A DNA stretch of 64,000 nucleotides from Sunxiuqinia sp963974515. GTDB lineage: Bacteria > Bacteroidota > Bacteroidia > Bacteroidales > Prolixibacteraceae. The DNA lies in the NCBI RefSeq assembly GCF_963974515.1, contig NZ_CAXBDD010000012.1:1-64000 (forward strand), in the 5' to 3' direction. This document shows, piece by piece, positions 26,417 to 35,400 of the stretch. The notes under the pieces are model-generated. The model saw only the letters and a program-made list of their open reading frames with translations, was not told the origin of the DNA and ran no database searches. A program made the position numbers and the translations under genes. Position 1 is the first letter of the stretch. Each line of letters starts with the position of its first letter.

Positions 26417-27571
26417 TTAGTCTATTTCGTTTGAATGAACACGTAACTCACTCAAAACTTTTTCAAATTTCTCGATAAAATAAGATACCTGTTCCACCGT
26501 TAACGACAATGGAGGTAGCAAACGAATAATATGGGCACCAGATACTCCGGTGAATATTTTCTCTTCAAACAGCAACTTCTGACGAATGGGCTTTACTTCT
26601 TCTTCAAACTCAATTCCGATCATAAGACCTTTACCCCGTATTTCTTTAACACCGCTGATCCCAGAGAGTTCTTCGAGAAGGAAATCTCCTACGTTTTGAG
26701 CATTGACGACCAGGTTTTCCTGTTCCATAATGTCCAGCACCGCAATTCCCGCAGCACAAGCCAGGTAATTTCCGCCAAAAGTCGTTCCCAGCATGCCGTG
26801 CCAAGGCTTTAGTTCTGGGCTGATTAAAACACCGCCAATCGGGAAACCATTGCCCATTCCCTTGGCCATCGCAATGATGTCGGGCCGAACATTGGTGTAT
26901 TGAAAAGCGAAAAACTTTCCGCTTCGCCCATAGCCAGATTGAATTTCATCCAAAACGAGCAAGGAGCCATATCTTTTACACAGCACGCTTAAACGCTCCA
27001 GAAAATCTGGGTCAGGCACATGAATGCCCCCAATTCCCTGGATACCTTCGATAATCACCGCAGCAACATCTTCAGCTTTGAGATGCGCTTCCACGGTTTT
27101 AATGTCGTTTAACGGTAAAATCACCGCATTATCGGTTTCGTTAAGCGGTGCTATAATCCTTGGGTTGTCAGTTACTGAAACGACAGCCGATGTCCGCCCA
27201 TGGAAGCCTCTTTTGAAGCTGATGACCTTTTTTCGACCGGTGGCAAACGAAGCCAGCTTCAGCGCATTTTCATTGGCTTCGGCACCCGAGTTACACAAAA
27301 ACAACTGGTAATCGTCCAACCCGGACAGTTGACCCAGTTTGTCAGCCAACTCTTGTTGCTGCGGAATCTTCACCGAATTGCTGTAAAAGCCTATCTGCTG
27401 CAACTGCTCACTAATTTTACTGACATACACCGGATGGCTATGCCCAATGGAAATAACCGCATGACCACCATACAAATCTAGGTAACGATTTCCGGCATCA
27501 TCCCATACATAACACCCTTCGGCTGTTACCGGGGTAATGTCAAACAATGGATATACATCAAATAATTTCAT
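26417..27571 (-). CDS. argD: Acylornithine aminotransferase
   Basis: 384 aa, class III PLP aminotransferase. It converts N-acylglutamate semialdehyde plus glutamate to N-acylornithine. The Schiff-base lysine is in AMAKGMGNGFPIGG, the PLP-binding Asp in LVLDEIQSGYGRSG, and NSGAEANENALKLA binds phosphate. In this locus the acyl group is probably succinyl. Gaps to argC (7 bp) and proC (2 bp) show tight operon structure. Confidence 0.93.
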   Translation of the reverse strand: MKLFDVYPLFDITPVTAEGCYVWDDAGNRYLDLYGGHAVISIGHSHPVYVSKISEQLQQIGFYSNSVKIPQQQELADKLGQLSGLDDYQLFLCNSGAEANENALKLASFATGRKKVISFKRGFHGRTSAVVSVTDNPRIIAPLNETDNAVILPLNDIKTVEAHLKAEDVAAVIIEGIQGIGGIHVPDPDFLERLSVLCKRYGSLLVLDEIQSGYGRSGKFFAFQYTNVRPDIIAMAKGMGNGFPIGGVLISPELKPWHGMLGTTFGGNYLACAAGIAVLDIMEQENLVVNAQNVGDFLLEELSGISGVKEIRGKGLMIGIEFEEEVKPIRQKLLFEEKIFTGVSGAHIIRLLPPLSLTVEQVSYFIEKFEKVLSELRVHSNEID

Positions 27572-27578
27572 AGTCCTT

Positions 27579-28550
27579 TTAAAATGACACCGGTTTTAAA
27601 TTCAATCCAGATTTTTCATCCAGGCCAAACATCAGGTTCATGTTTTGTACCGCTTGTCCCGAAGCACCTTTCAGCAAGTTATCCGTCACGCTCAAAATCA
27701 ACAATTTGCTCCCGTGCTTCTCCAAATAAAGAACAGCTTTATTAGTATTCACCACCTGTTTCACGTCCGGGTTTTCGCTGGTAACAAAAACAAACGGATG
27801 GGTGGCATAATAATCTTCGTAGAGTTTAACTGCGTCTTCGGCAGTTCCTTCAAAATCAGTATATACCGAAGCAAAAATACCCCGGGTATGATTTCCGCGC
27901 ACCGGTACAAAGTTGATGTCAAAGTCAAATGAATTCTGAAGCTGAGTAAAACTTTGGCGGATCTCACCCAAGTGCTGGTGCTGAAACGCTTTGTAAACCG
28001 ACACGTTGCTGTTTCGCCAGCTAAAGTGCGACGTTTTACTTGGAGCCTGCCCCGCCCCGGTAGATCCGGTAATGGCATTCACATGCAATTCATTTTTCAG
28101 TAAGCCAGCAGCAGCTAGTGGCAGCACTGCCAATTGAATTCCTGTGGCAAAGCAGCCCGGATTGGCAACGCGATTCGATGCTCGGATCACTTCCCTGTTT
28201 ATTTCGGGCAGACCATAAACAAAGTCATTTCCTTCGGCTTTCAAACGAAAATCATGACTCAAATCAATGATTTTTACGGAATCAGGAAGACCCGTTTTTT
28301 CAATGAACTCCTTTGATTTTCCGTGGCCCATGCATAAAAACAAAACATTCGCCTTGGTCAAATCCGGGTCAGCCTCAAATGTCAAGCTTGTTTCTCCAAT
28401 CAAATCGCGATGAACAGCATCAACCAAATTACCGGCATTGCTACTGCTCTGCACAAAAGCAATTTCTGCGTCGGGATGGTTCAGCAAAATGCGAATCAAT
28501 TCACCAGCGGTATATCCTGCTCCTCCTATTATTCCAACTTGAATCATCAA
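27579..28550 (-). CDS. argC: N-acyl-gamma-glutamyl-phosphate reductase
   Basis: 323 aa; M1 or M2 may be used. NADPH-dependent reduction of N-acylglutamyl phosphate. The N-terminal GIIGGAGYTAGELIR is the cofactor loop, the catalytic Cys is in ANPGCFATG, and the His in RGNHTRGIF completes the site. Complete length for the short ArgC type. Confidence 0.93.
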   Translation of the reverse strand: MMIQVGIIGGAGYTAGELIRILLNHPDAEIAFVQSSSNAGNLVDAVHRDLIGETSLTFEADPDLTKANVLFLCMGHGKSKEFIEKTGLPDSVKIIDLSHDFRLKAEGNDFVYGLPEINREVIRASNRVANPGCFATGIQLAVLPLAAAGLLKNELHVNAITGSTGAGQAPSKTSHFSWRNSNVSVYKAFQHQHLGEIRQSFTQLQNSFDFDINFVPVRGNHTRGIFASVYTDFEGTAEDAVKLYEDYYATHPFVFVTSENPDVKQVVNTNKAVLYLEKHGSKLLILSVTDNLLKGASGQAVQNMNLMFGLDEKSGLNLKPVSF

Positions 28551-28562
28551 AAATTCTCCGAA

Positions 28563-29756
28563 TTAATATTTTTTATTGACTGAATTGTAAATTTTCAGTG
28601 ACGTTCCCAATATTTTGGTGAAGCCTTTTACATCTTCGCTTGTCCATGCTTTGTTCATTTCACCGTACTCGCCAAAATCTGATTTCATCAAATCGTAATC
28701 CGACTCAATGCCGACCAGCACATAATGGTACGGTTTCAGTTTGATGATGACTTTCCCGGTCACGGTTTCCTGAGTGCTTTCCAGAAACTTCTCAATGTCG
28801 CGCATTACAGGATCCAGGTAAAGGGCTTCGTGTAAAAACATGCCATACCAGTTTGCCAATTGTTCTTTCCAGTACATTTGCCATTTGGTCAAGGTGTGCT
28901 TTTCAAGCATTTGGTGTGCTTTAATAATCAGCATGGGAGCAGCAGCTTCAAAGCCTACGCGCCCTTTGATACCGATAATCGTATCGCCAATGTGCATATC
29001 GCGGCCTATGGCAAAAGGAGCAGCCAGGGCTTCCAAAGCGCGAATGGCATCCACTGTGTTAAAGTATTTTTTTCCATCCACACCTTTCAGCTCACCTTCA
29101 ACAAAATCAAGCGAAATTTCCTTCTCGCCTTTTTCCTTGAGTTGTGAAGGATAAGCTTCTTCCGGCAAGGTTTTCTCCGAAGTCAGCGTTTCTTTACCGC
29201 CGATACTTGTTCCCCACAATCCCTTGTTGATGGAATACGCCATTTTTGACCAATCCGCTTCAACTCCATGATCCTTCAGGTAGTCGATTTCAGCCTGCCG
29301 GGTCAATTGCAAATCTCGGGTTGGCGTTAAAATTTTAATATCGGGTGCCAGCACTTCAAAAGTGAGGTCGAAACGAACCTGGTCGTTTCCAGCACCAGTA
29401 CTGCCGTGCGCCACATATTTAGCGCCGATTTTCTTGGCATACTCAATGATGGCAATGGCCTGAAAAACCCGTTCGGAGCTGACGGAAATCGGATAAGTAT
29501 TATTGCGCAAAACATTGCCATACACCATGTAGCGAATACACTTATTGTAATAGGTGTCCGTTACATCCAGTGTCACATGTTTGGCTGATCCCAGCTCATA
29601 AGCCCGTCTTTCAATATCATTTAGCTCTTCGGCACCAAAGCCACCAGTATTAGCAATTGCTGTATAAACTTCAAGATTTTTCTCGACCGACAAATACTTT
29701 GCGCAAAATGAAGTATCCAAACCTCCACTGTATGCCAATACTACTTTTTCTTTCAT
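28563..29756 (-). CDS. argG: Argininosuccinate synthase
   Basis: 397 aa. It joins citrulline and aspartate with ATP. AYSGGLDTSFC near the N-terminus is the pyrophosphatase-type ATP loop, and AHGSTGAGNDQVRFD and YSINKGLWG bind citrulline/aspartate. The intact enzyme implies that desuccinylation of the carbamoylated intermediate and ArgH are encoded elsewhere; neither is in this window. Confidence 0.95.
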   Translation of the reverse strand: MKEKVVLAYSGGLDTSFCAKYLSVEKNLEVYTAIANTGGFGAEELNDIERRAYELGSAKHVTLDVTDTYYNKCIRYMVYGNVLRNNTYPISVSSERVFQAIAIIEYAKKIGAKYVAHGSTGAGNDQVRFDLTFEVLAPDIKILTPTRDLQLTRQAEIDYLKDHGVEADWSKMAYSINKGLWGTSIGGKETLTSEKTLPEEAYPSQLKEKGEKEISLDFVEGELKGVDGKKYFNTVDAIRALEALAAPFAIGRDMHIGDTIIGIKGRVGFEAAAPMLIIKAHQMLEKHTLTKWQMYWKEQLANWYGMFLHEALYLDPVMRDIEKFLESTQETVTGKVIIKLKPYHYVLVGIESDYDLMKSDFGEYGEMNKAWTSEDVKGFTKILGTSLKIYNSVNKKY

Positions 29757-29859
29757 GTTCTATTTTTTTTATAAAAGTGATGACACCAATTCAGCATTTC
29801 TACTGAAAACTTACAACTTTACTAACCTTATTATTTCCCGCAACTGCAATGCTCATGAA

Positions 29860-29871
29860 TTGATTAATCAA
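29860..29871. promoter_or_regulatory. 12-bp palindrome upstream of argG
   Basis: TTGATTAATCAA is a perfect palindrome in the 147-bp GNAT-argG gap. With flanking ATGAA it loosely resembles an arginine-repressor box, so it may mark an internal operator. Alternatively it is chance in an AT-rich gap. Confidence 0.3.
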
Positions 29872-29903
29872 CTCAATACAATTTTGGGATCATCTGAAGA
29901 AAA

Positions 29904-30617
29904 TTAATCCTGCAATGATTGCCGAACGGTGCCATCACTCATATGTTGTATTATTCTTTTAAACAGATTAATCCCTGAACCTTTGCCATTCGAATGGGAC
30001 TTAGGCTTCAATTTTCCAATCATTTCCAACAAGGAATTACGCTTTGGTTTCTCCTCTTGTTTCACCTTCTTTTCTTCCCAGGCCGGATCAAACAGCATGC
30101 CAGTACACAAACATTTCGAACGGCCGGTGCGCGTCAATATATCGTAATTCACACAACTCTGACATCCTTTCCAAAAGTCTTCATCATCCGTCAGCTCCGA
30201 AAACGTTACCGGACGATAACCCAGTTCATGGTTGATTTTCATCACAGCCAGCCCGGTTGTCAAACCAAAAATTTTGGCTTTTGGAAATTTGGTGCGTGAC
30301 AATTCGAACGCTTTGCGTTTGATCTCCCGCGCCAGCCCAATTCCACGATAATCACGCACGACAATCAAACCCGAGTTGGCCACAAAACGATTGTGCCCCC
30401 ATGATTCGATGTAACAGAAACCGGCAAAAGTTTCACCTTCCAACGCAATGATCGCCTTACCTTCAGTAATTTTGTTGGTAATGTATTCATCCGACCGACG
30501 AGCAATACCCGTTCCCCGCTCTTTCGAAGCCAGGTCGATGCTATCATTTATCTCAGTAACATAATTCAAATGCGAAACATTTGCCGCCGTTACTTTTATA
30601 TCTTTAATGTTTTTCAT
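29904..30617 (-). CDS. GNAT acyltransferase, probable N-acylglutamate synthase
   Basis: 237 aa. The GNAT acyl-CoA motif is RDYRGIGLAREIKRKAF at about residues 87-103. After the GNAT domain is a cysteine cluster: CQSC, then CLC about 16 residues later, and a lysine-rich tail. Arginine synthesis needs an enzyme that acylates glutamate, and no classical ArgA or ArgJ is in this operon. Members of this family next to argG in Bacteroidota are believed to supply that step, making N-succinyl- or N-acetylglutamate. Position between argR and argG (13 bp after argR) supports this. The cysteine cluster could bind zinc; its role is unknown. Confidence 0.78.
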   Translation of the reverse strand: MKNIKDIKVTAANVSHLNYVTEINDSIDLASKERGTGIARRSDEYITNKITEGKAIIALEGETFAGFCYIESWGHNRFVANSGLIVVRDYRGIGLAREIKRKAFELSRTKFPKAKIFGLTTGLAVMKINHELGYRPVTFSELTDDEDFWKGCQSCVNYDILTRTGRSKCLCTGMLFDPAWEEKKVKQEEKPKRNSLLEMIGKLKPKSHSNGKGSGINLFKRIIQHMSDGTVRQSLQD

Positions 30618-30630
30618 TGAGTCAATTCAA

Positions 30631-31113
30631 CTATCCAATTTTGTCTTCTAATTTTGGCATCACCAAAATCAGACTATTAATTAAATCACTGGGAGTTACA
30701 CCCTCTCTCATCACCAATAAAATGGTGTCATCCCCCGCTATACTTCCAATAATCTCGTACGGATCGGCATTATCTAGCACAGCCGCCAAGCTGCTGGCAT
30801 AGCCCGGTCGTGTTCTTAACACAGCCAAATTTCCGGAGAATTGCAAATCACGAAAGCCGTCAACCAAAAAATTAACCCGGGTATTTTCCCGCTGCGGTTC
30901 CACACTTACCCCTTCTGGAATCACATAAACATATCCCTTGTTGAAATGTGGCACCTTGGCGACTTTCAAAATCTTTAAATCGCGCGACAAAGTGGCCTGG
31001 GTCAAATCGAATCCATCTTCCTTCAATTGTATAAGCAACTCATCCTGGCTGCTAACTTCCTTTGAAGTAATGATCCGCTTAATGGCCAACTGTCTTTTCG
31101 TGCGATTCTTCAT
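30631..31113 (-). CDS. argR: Arginine repressor
   Basis: 160 aa from the ATG at 31113; an in-frame start 54 bp upstream would place the promoter inside the gene. The N-terminal winged helix contains DLTQATLSRDLKILKVAKV, the ArgR DNA-binding signature. The C-terminal trimerisation/arginine domain has GSIAGDDTILLV with the two ligand-binding Asp residues. First gene of its own operon, behind a palindrome that covers its promoter, so autoregulation by arginine is likely. Confidence 0.95.
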   Translation of the reverse strand: MKNRTKRQLAIKRIITSKEVSSQDELLIQLKEDGFDLTQATLSRDLKILKVAKVPHFNKGYVYVIPEGVSVEPQRENTRVNFLVDGFRDLQFSGNLAVLRTRPGYASSLAAVLDNADPYEIIGSIAGDDTILLVMREGVTPSDLINSLILVMPKLEDKIG

Positions 31114-31135
31114 TTTGTATATATATGCAATACTC

Positions 31136-31168
31136 ATGCAAAAATATGCATTTTTTGCTGAATTCAAA
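31136..31168 (-). promoter_or_regulatory. argR-operon promoter overlapped by a palindrome
   Basis: On the minus strand TTTG (31165-31168), an 18-bp spacer and TATTTTTG (31139-31146) match the Bacteroidota promoter. The -7 box lies inside the imperfect palindrome ATGCAAAAATATGCAT (31136-31151), and ATATGCA recurs at 31123-31129. A repressor bound here would block the promoter; ArgR is the natural candidate. Confidence 0.6.
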
Positions 31169-31189
31169 TTTTTATTCCGGAATTATTTC

Positions 31190-31197
31190 TATTTTTG
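31190..31197 (+). promoter_or_regulatory. -7 element of the carAB promoter
   Basis: TATTTTTG fits TAnnTTTG. It lies 165 bp before carA, leaving a leader of about 155 nt that contains the leader ORF and terminator described separately. No -33 element is clear. Confidence 0.5.
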
Positions 31198-31232
31198 TAG
31201 CCGAATCGTTCAGATAAGAACATTTTTGCAAG

Positions 31233-31349
31233 ATGAACGTTTCGAAGTATTACAAATATGACGGTGAAGAAAAGACATTATTTAAAAGAAATAAGCACGA
31301 TGCGTTTGCCCTACTTTCAGTAGTCAGACGCATTTTTTTTAATCTATAA
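31233..31349 (+). CDS. Putative 38-codon leader peptide upstream of carA
   Basis: An ORF starts at ATG 31233 and stops at TAA 31347-31349, 12 bp before the carA start. The predicted peptide begins MNVSKYYKYDGEEK and its second half is basic and hydrophobic (ending RRIFFNL). The last 16 codons run through the terminator hairpin at 31300-31340. It is too short to be recognised as a protein. The arrangement matches the E. coli pyrBI leader, where a ribosome close behind RNA polymerase prevents terminator formation. It has three Arg codons, two adjacent, but these lie inside the hairpin's 3' arm rather than before it. Translation is not proven and no strong ribosome-binding site is visible. Confidence 0.5.
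   Translation: MNVSKYYKYDGEEKTLFKRNKHDAFALLSVVRRIFFNL
31300..31340 (+). terminator. Attenuator-type terminator in the carA leader
   Basis: ATGCGTTTG (31300-31308) pairs with CAGACGCAT (31325-31333) through eight Watson-Crick pairs and one G-T. Inside, CTACT (31311-31315) pairs with AGTAG (31319-31323) around a TTC loop. Eight T follow (31333-31340). This is a good intrinsic terminator placed 21 bp before the carA ATG, so it can only serve as an attenuator of carAB. Confidence 0.75.
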
Positions 31350-31361
31350 GCGATTATTATA

Positions 31362-32450
31362 ATGACACAGGCAAAGAAAGTCAGTTTGGTTTTAGAGGAT
31401 GGGACCAGATTTGAAGGAAAATCGTTCGGATATGATCACTCCATCGCTGGTGAAGTGGTTTTTTATACGGCCATGACCGGTTATCCGGAAAGTTTAACAG
31501 ATCCTTCATATACTGGTCAGATTTTGGTTTCAACCTACCCGATGATCGGGAATTACGGTGTTCCGACCGACCTTTTGGATGAAGGGATTCATGCGCACTA
31601 CGAGTCGCACAAAGTACACATCAGCGGCTTGATTATTTCGGACTATTCTTCGGAATACAGTCACTGGAACGCCCAGAAAAGCTTGGGTGACTGGTTAAAA
31701 GAATCGAAAGTTCCGGGCTTATATGACATTGACACAAGGGCACTCACCAAAGTTCTGCGAGTCAAAGGATCGATGCTGGGAAAAATCGAATTTGAGGATG
31801 AACCGATTGATTTTTACGATCCCAACAAGGAAAACCTGGTGGCCATTGCCAGTATTCAGAAAAAAGAAACATACGGCAACGGCGAGCACAAAGTTGTGTT
31901 GATTGACTGTGGGGTAAAAAACAACATCATCCGTTGCTTGCTCGAACGCAATGCCACGGTTATCCGTGTGCCATGGGATTATGACTTCTCCGGCGAGGAA
32001 TACGACGGTGTCTTTATTTCGAATGGCCCAGGCGATCCGGCACGATGCGAAAAAACAGTAGAGAATATCAAAAAGGTCATGAAAACCGAAAAACCCATCA
32101 TGGGAATATGCCTGGGCAACCAACTACTGGCTCGCGCTGCCGGTGCTGATACTTTCAAGCTAAAATTCGGGCACCGTAGTCATAACCAGCCAGTTTTGCT
32201 GACGGGAACTGACCGTTGCTTCATCACTTCGCAGAACCATGGTTATGCCGTCTCACCTGAATCACTATCTGACGATTGGGAAACTTTGTTTATTAATGTA
32301 AACGACAACACCAATGAAGGGATTCGGCACAAATCGAAACCGTTCTTCTCTACCCAATTCCACCCGGAAGCCTCCAGCGGCCCGGTTGACACGGAGTATT
32401 TGTTTGATGAGTTCATTCAAAATATTATTGAATTTAAGCAGAAAGCCTAA
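31362..32450 (+). CDS. carA: Carbamoyl-phosphate synthase small subunit
   Basis: 362 aa. It hydrolyses glutamine and feeds ammonia to CarB. The C-terminal class I amidotransferase domain has the nucleophile Cys in MGICLGNQLLA and the His-Glu pair in FHPEASSGP. The N-terminal 150 residues are the CarA-specific domain (FYTAMTGYPESLTDPSYTGQ). It lies behind an attenuator and a possible leader peptide, and 20 bp before carB. Confidence 0.96.
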   Translation: MTQAKKVSLVLEDGTRFEGKSFGYDHSIAGEVVFYTAMTGYPESLTDPSYTGQILVSTYPMIGNYGVPTDLLDEGIHAHYESHKVHISGLIISDYSSEYSHWNAQKSLGDWLKESKVPGLYDIDTRALTKVLRVKGSMLGKIEFEDEPIDFYDPNKENLVAIASIQKKETYGNGEHKVVLIDCGVKNNIIRCLLERNATVIRVPWDYDFSGEEYDGVFISNGPGDPARCEKTVENIKKVMKTEKPIMGICLGNQLLARAAGADTFKLKFGHRSHNQPVLLTGTDRCFITSQNHGYAVSPESLSDDWETLFINVNDNTNEGIRHKSKPFFSTQFHPEASSGPVDTEYLFDEFIQNIIEFKQKA

Positions 32451-32470
32451 TTTTTATAACACAGCTTGAA

Positions 32471-35400
32471 ATGAGTAACCAATTAAATAAAAGTATAAAG
32501 AAAGCGATCGTTCTGGGTTCAGGAGCATTGAAGATCGGTGAAGCCGGGGAGTTTGACTATTCCGGATCACAGGCGCTGAAAGCCTTAAAAGAAGAAGGTG
32601 TTGAAACGGTTCTGATCAACCCGAACATTGCCACCATCCAAACATCACAGGAAATTGCCGATAAGATTTACTTTTTGCCGATTACCGCCTTCTTTGTGGA
32701 ACAGGTGATTAAAAAAGAAAAACCCGATGGGATTCTGCTAGCCTTTGGCGGACAAACAGCCCTGAACTGCGGGGTTGATTTATTCCGTCAAGGAATCCTG
32801 GAGAAATACAACATTCAGGTGGTAGGAACGCCGGTTCAGTCTATTATTGACACGGAAGACCGCCAGATTTTCGCCGGAAAGTTAGGTGAAATAAAAGTTT
32901 TAACGCCGCGTAGTATTGCATGTGTCAACATGGCCGAAGCCAAAGCAGCTGCCAAGCAACTGGGATTCCCCATCATTATCAGGGCAGCTTATACCTTGGG
33001 TGGCCTCGGTAGTGGATTCTGCAAAAATGACGAAGAACTTCAACAACTGGCATCCAGTGCTTTCTCTTACTCACCCCAGATCTTGGTTGAAGAGTCGCTG
33101 AAAGGCTGGAAAGAAGTAGAATATGAAGTGGTGCGCGACCAATACGACAACTGCATCACCGTTTGTAATATGGAAAATTTCGACCCCCTCGGAATCCATA
33201 CTGGCGAAAGCATTGTTGTTGCTCCCTCACAAACCTTATCAAACAAGGAATACCACAAACTGCGGTCGGTCTCCATTCGGATTATACGCCACATTGGGAT
33301 TGTTGGAGAATGTAACGTGCAGTTTGCGCTCGACCCATTTTCCGAAGATTACCGGGTGATTGAAGTGAATGCACGCCTTTCGCGTTCTTCAGCGCTGGCA
33401 TCAAAAGCAACCGGCTATCCACTTGCTTTCGTGGCTGCTAAACTGGGCTTGGGCTATGGACTGCACGAACTAAGCAACTCGGTAACCAAAGTCACCACCG
33501 CTTGTTTTGAACCCGCACTCGACTATGTGGTTTGTAAAATCCCGCGCTGGGACCTCACTAAGTTTAGCGGGGTTTCGAAAAACCTCGGGAGTTCAATGAA
33601 ATCCGTTGGCGAAATTATGGCCATTGGCCGAAGCTTTGAAGAAGCCATCCAGAAAGGAATCCGGATGATTGGCATCGGAATGCACGGATTTGTTGCCAAT
33701 AACGAAGAAATCACCATCGAACAGATTGACGAAGAATTGACCAATCCCACTGATCGCCGAATTTTTGCCATTGCATCGGCTTTCGACCGGGGCTATTCGA
33801 TTGATCAAATTTATGAGAAGACCAAGATTGACCGTTGGTTTCTTCAAAAATTATACAAGATACACAAGCTAAAAGAACGCCTGCTTCCGATACAAAGCTT
33901 GCCCGAACTTCAGGACGACCTGTTGCTTGAAACGAAAAAAGCAGGTTTCTCCGATTTCCAGATCGCTCGACTTGTGCTTAAAGCATCGAACAAAGAGATG
34001 AACGCCAAGCTGATTGAAGTTCGCGAGCACCGAAAAGCAAGAAACATTAAGCCGGTTGTGAAGCAGATTGACACACTGGCCGGCGAATATCCGGCACAGA
34101 CCAATTACCTGTACATGACCTACAATGGCACAGAGCACGACATTGACTTTCCGAAGGATAACAACTCCGTAATTGTGCTTGGTTCGGGCGCCTATCGCAT
34201 TGGTAGTTCGGTGGAGTTCGACTGGTGTTCGGTCAATGCCATCAACACCATCCGCAAGGAAGGCTACCGCTCCATCATGATCAACTACAATCCCGAAACA
34301 GTGAGTACCGACTACGACACCTGCGACCGCCTGTTCTTTGATGAGCTAACGTTTGAGCGTGTAATGGATGTGATTGACCTGGAAAACCCCAAGGGTGTGA
34401 TCCTGTCGGTTGGCGGGCAAATTCCGAACAATTTGGCCATGAAACTGGCCGCTCAGGATGTACCGATTCTGGGTACTTCAGCACAAAAAATTGATAACGC
34501 TGAAGACCGCAAAAAATTCAGCTCGCTGCTCGATGAGCTGGGTGTTGACCAGCCACGCTGGAACGAGCTAACAAGCATCGAGGGCATTTACAAATTTGTT
34601 GAAGAAGTAGGTTATCCCCTGCTGATCCGCCCTTCTTATGTCCTTTCGGGTGCAGCTATGAATGTGGTGTCGAACGAAGACCAGCTGGAGCATTTCTTGC
34701 AGCTGGCAGCCGACGTATCGAAAGAACACCCGGTTGTCGTTTCCGAATTTATTGAGCTGGCCAAGGAAATTGAAATTGACGCGGTTGCCGATAAGGGCGA
34801 AGTGGTTGCTTATGCCATTTCGGAGCATGTGGAGTTCGCCGGAGTTCACTCGGGTGATGCAACCATTGTATTTCCACCACAAAAATTATACGTGGAAACC
34901 ATCCGCCGTATCAAGCGAATTTCGCGCGAAATAGCCAAAGCACTTGAAATATCGGGCCCCTTCAACATGCAGTTTCTGGCTAAAGACAACGACATCAAGG
35001 TGATTGAATGTAACCTGCGGGCATCACGTAGTTTCCCGTTCGTTTCGAAGGTCATGAAAATCAACCTGATTGAAATCGCCACGCAAGTCATGCTGGGAGT
35101 TCCTTACCTGAAGCCCGACAAATCACTGTTTGAGCTGGACTATGTGGGCGTGAAAGCACCGCAGTTCTCCTTTGCCCGCCTGTTGAATGCCGACCCGGTT
35201 TTGGGTGTTGATATGTCGTCGACAGGGGAAGTAGGTTGTATCGGAGAAAACTTTTACGAAGCGCTTTTGAAAGCCATGTTATCCGTTGGTTATAATTTCC
35301 CAAAAAAGAACATCCTGATTTCTTCGGGGCCGGCCCGTTCGAAGCTGGAAATGCTGAACAGCGCCCGCATGTTGGTTGAAAAGGGCTATAATGTTTTTGC

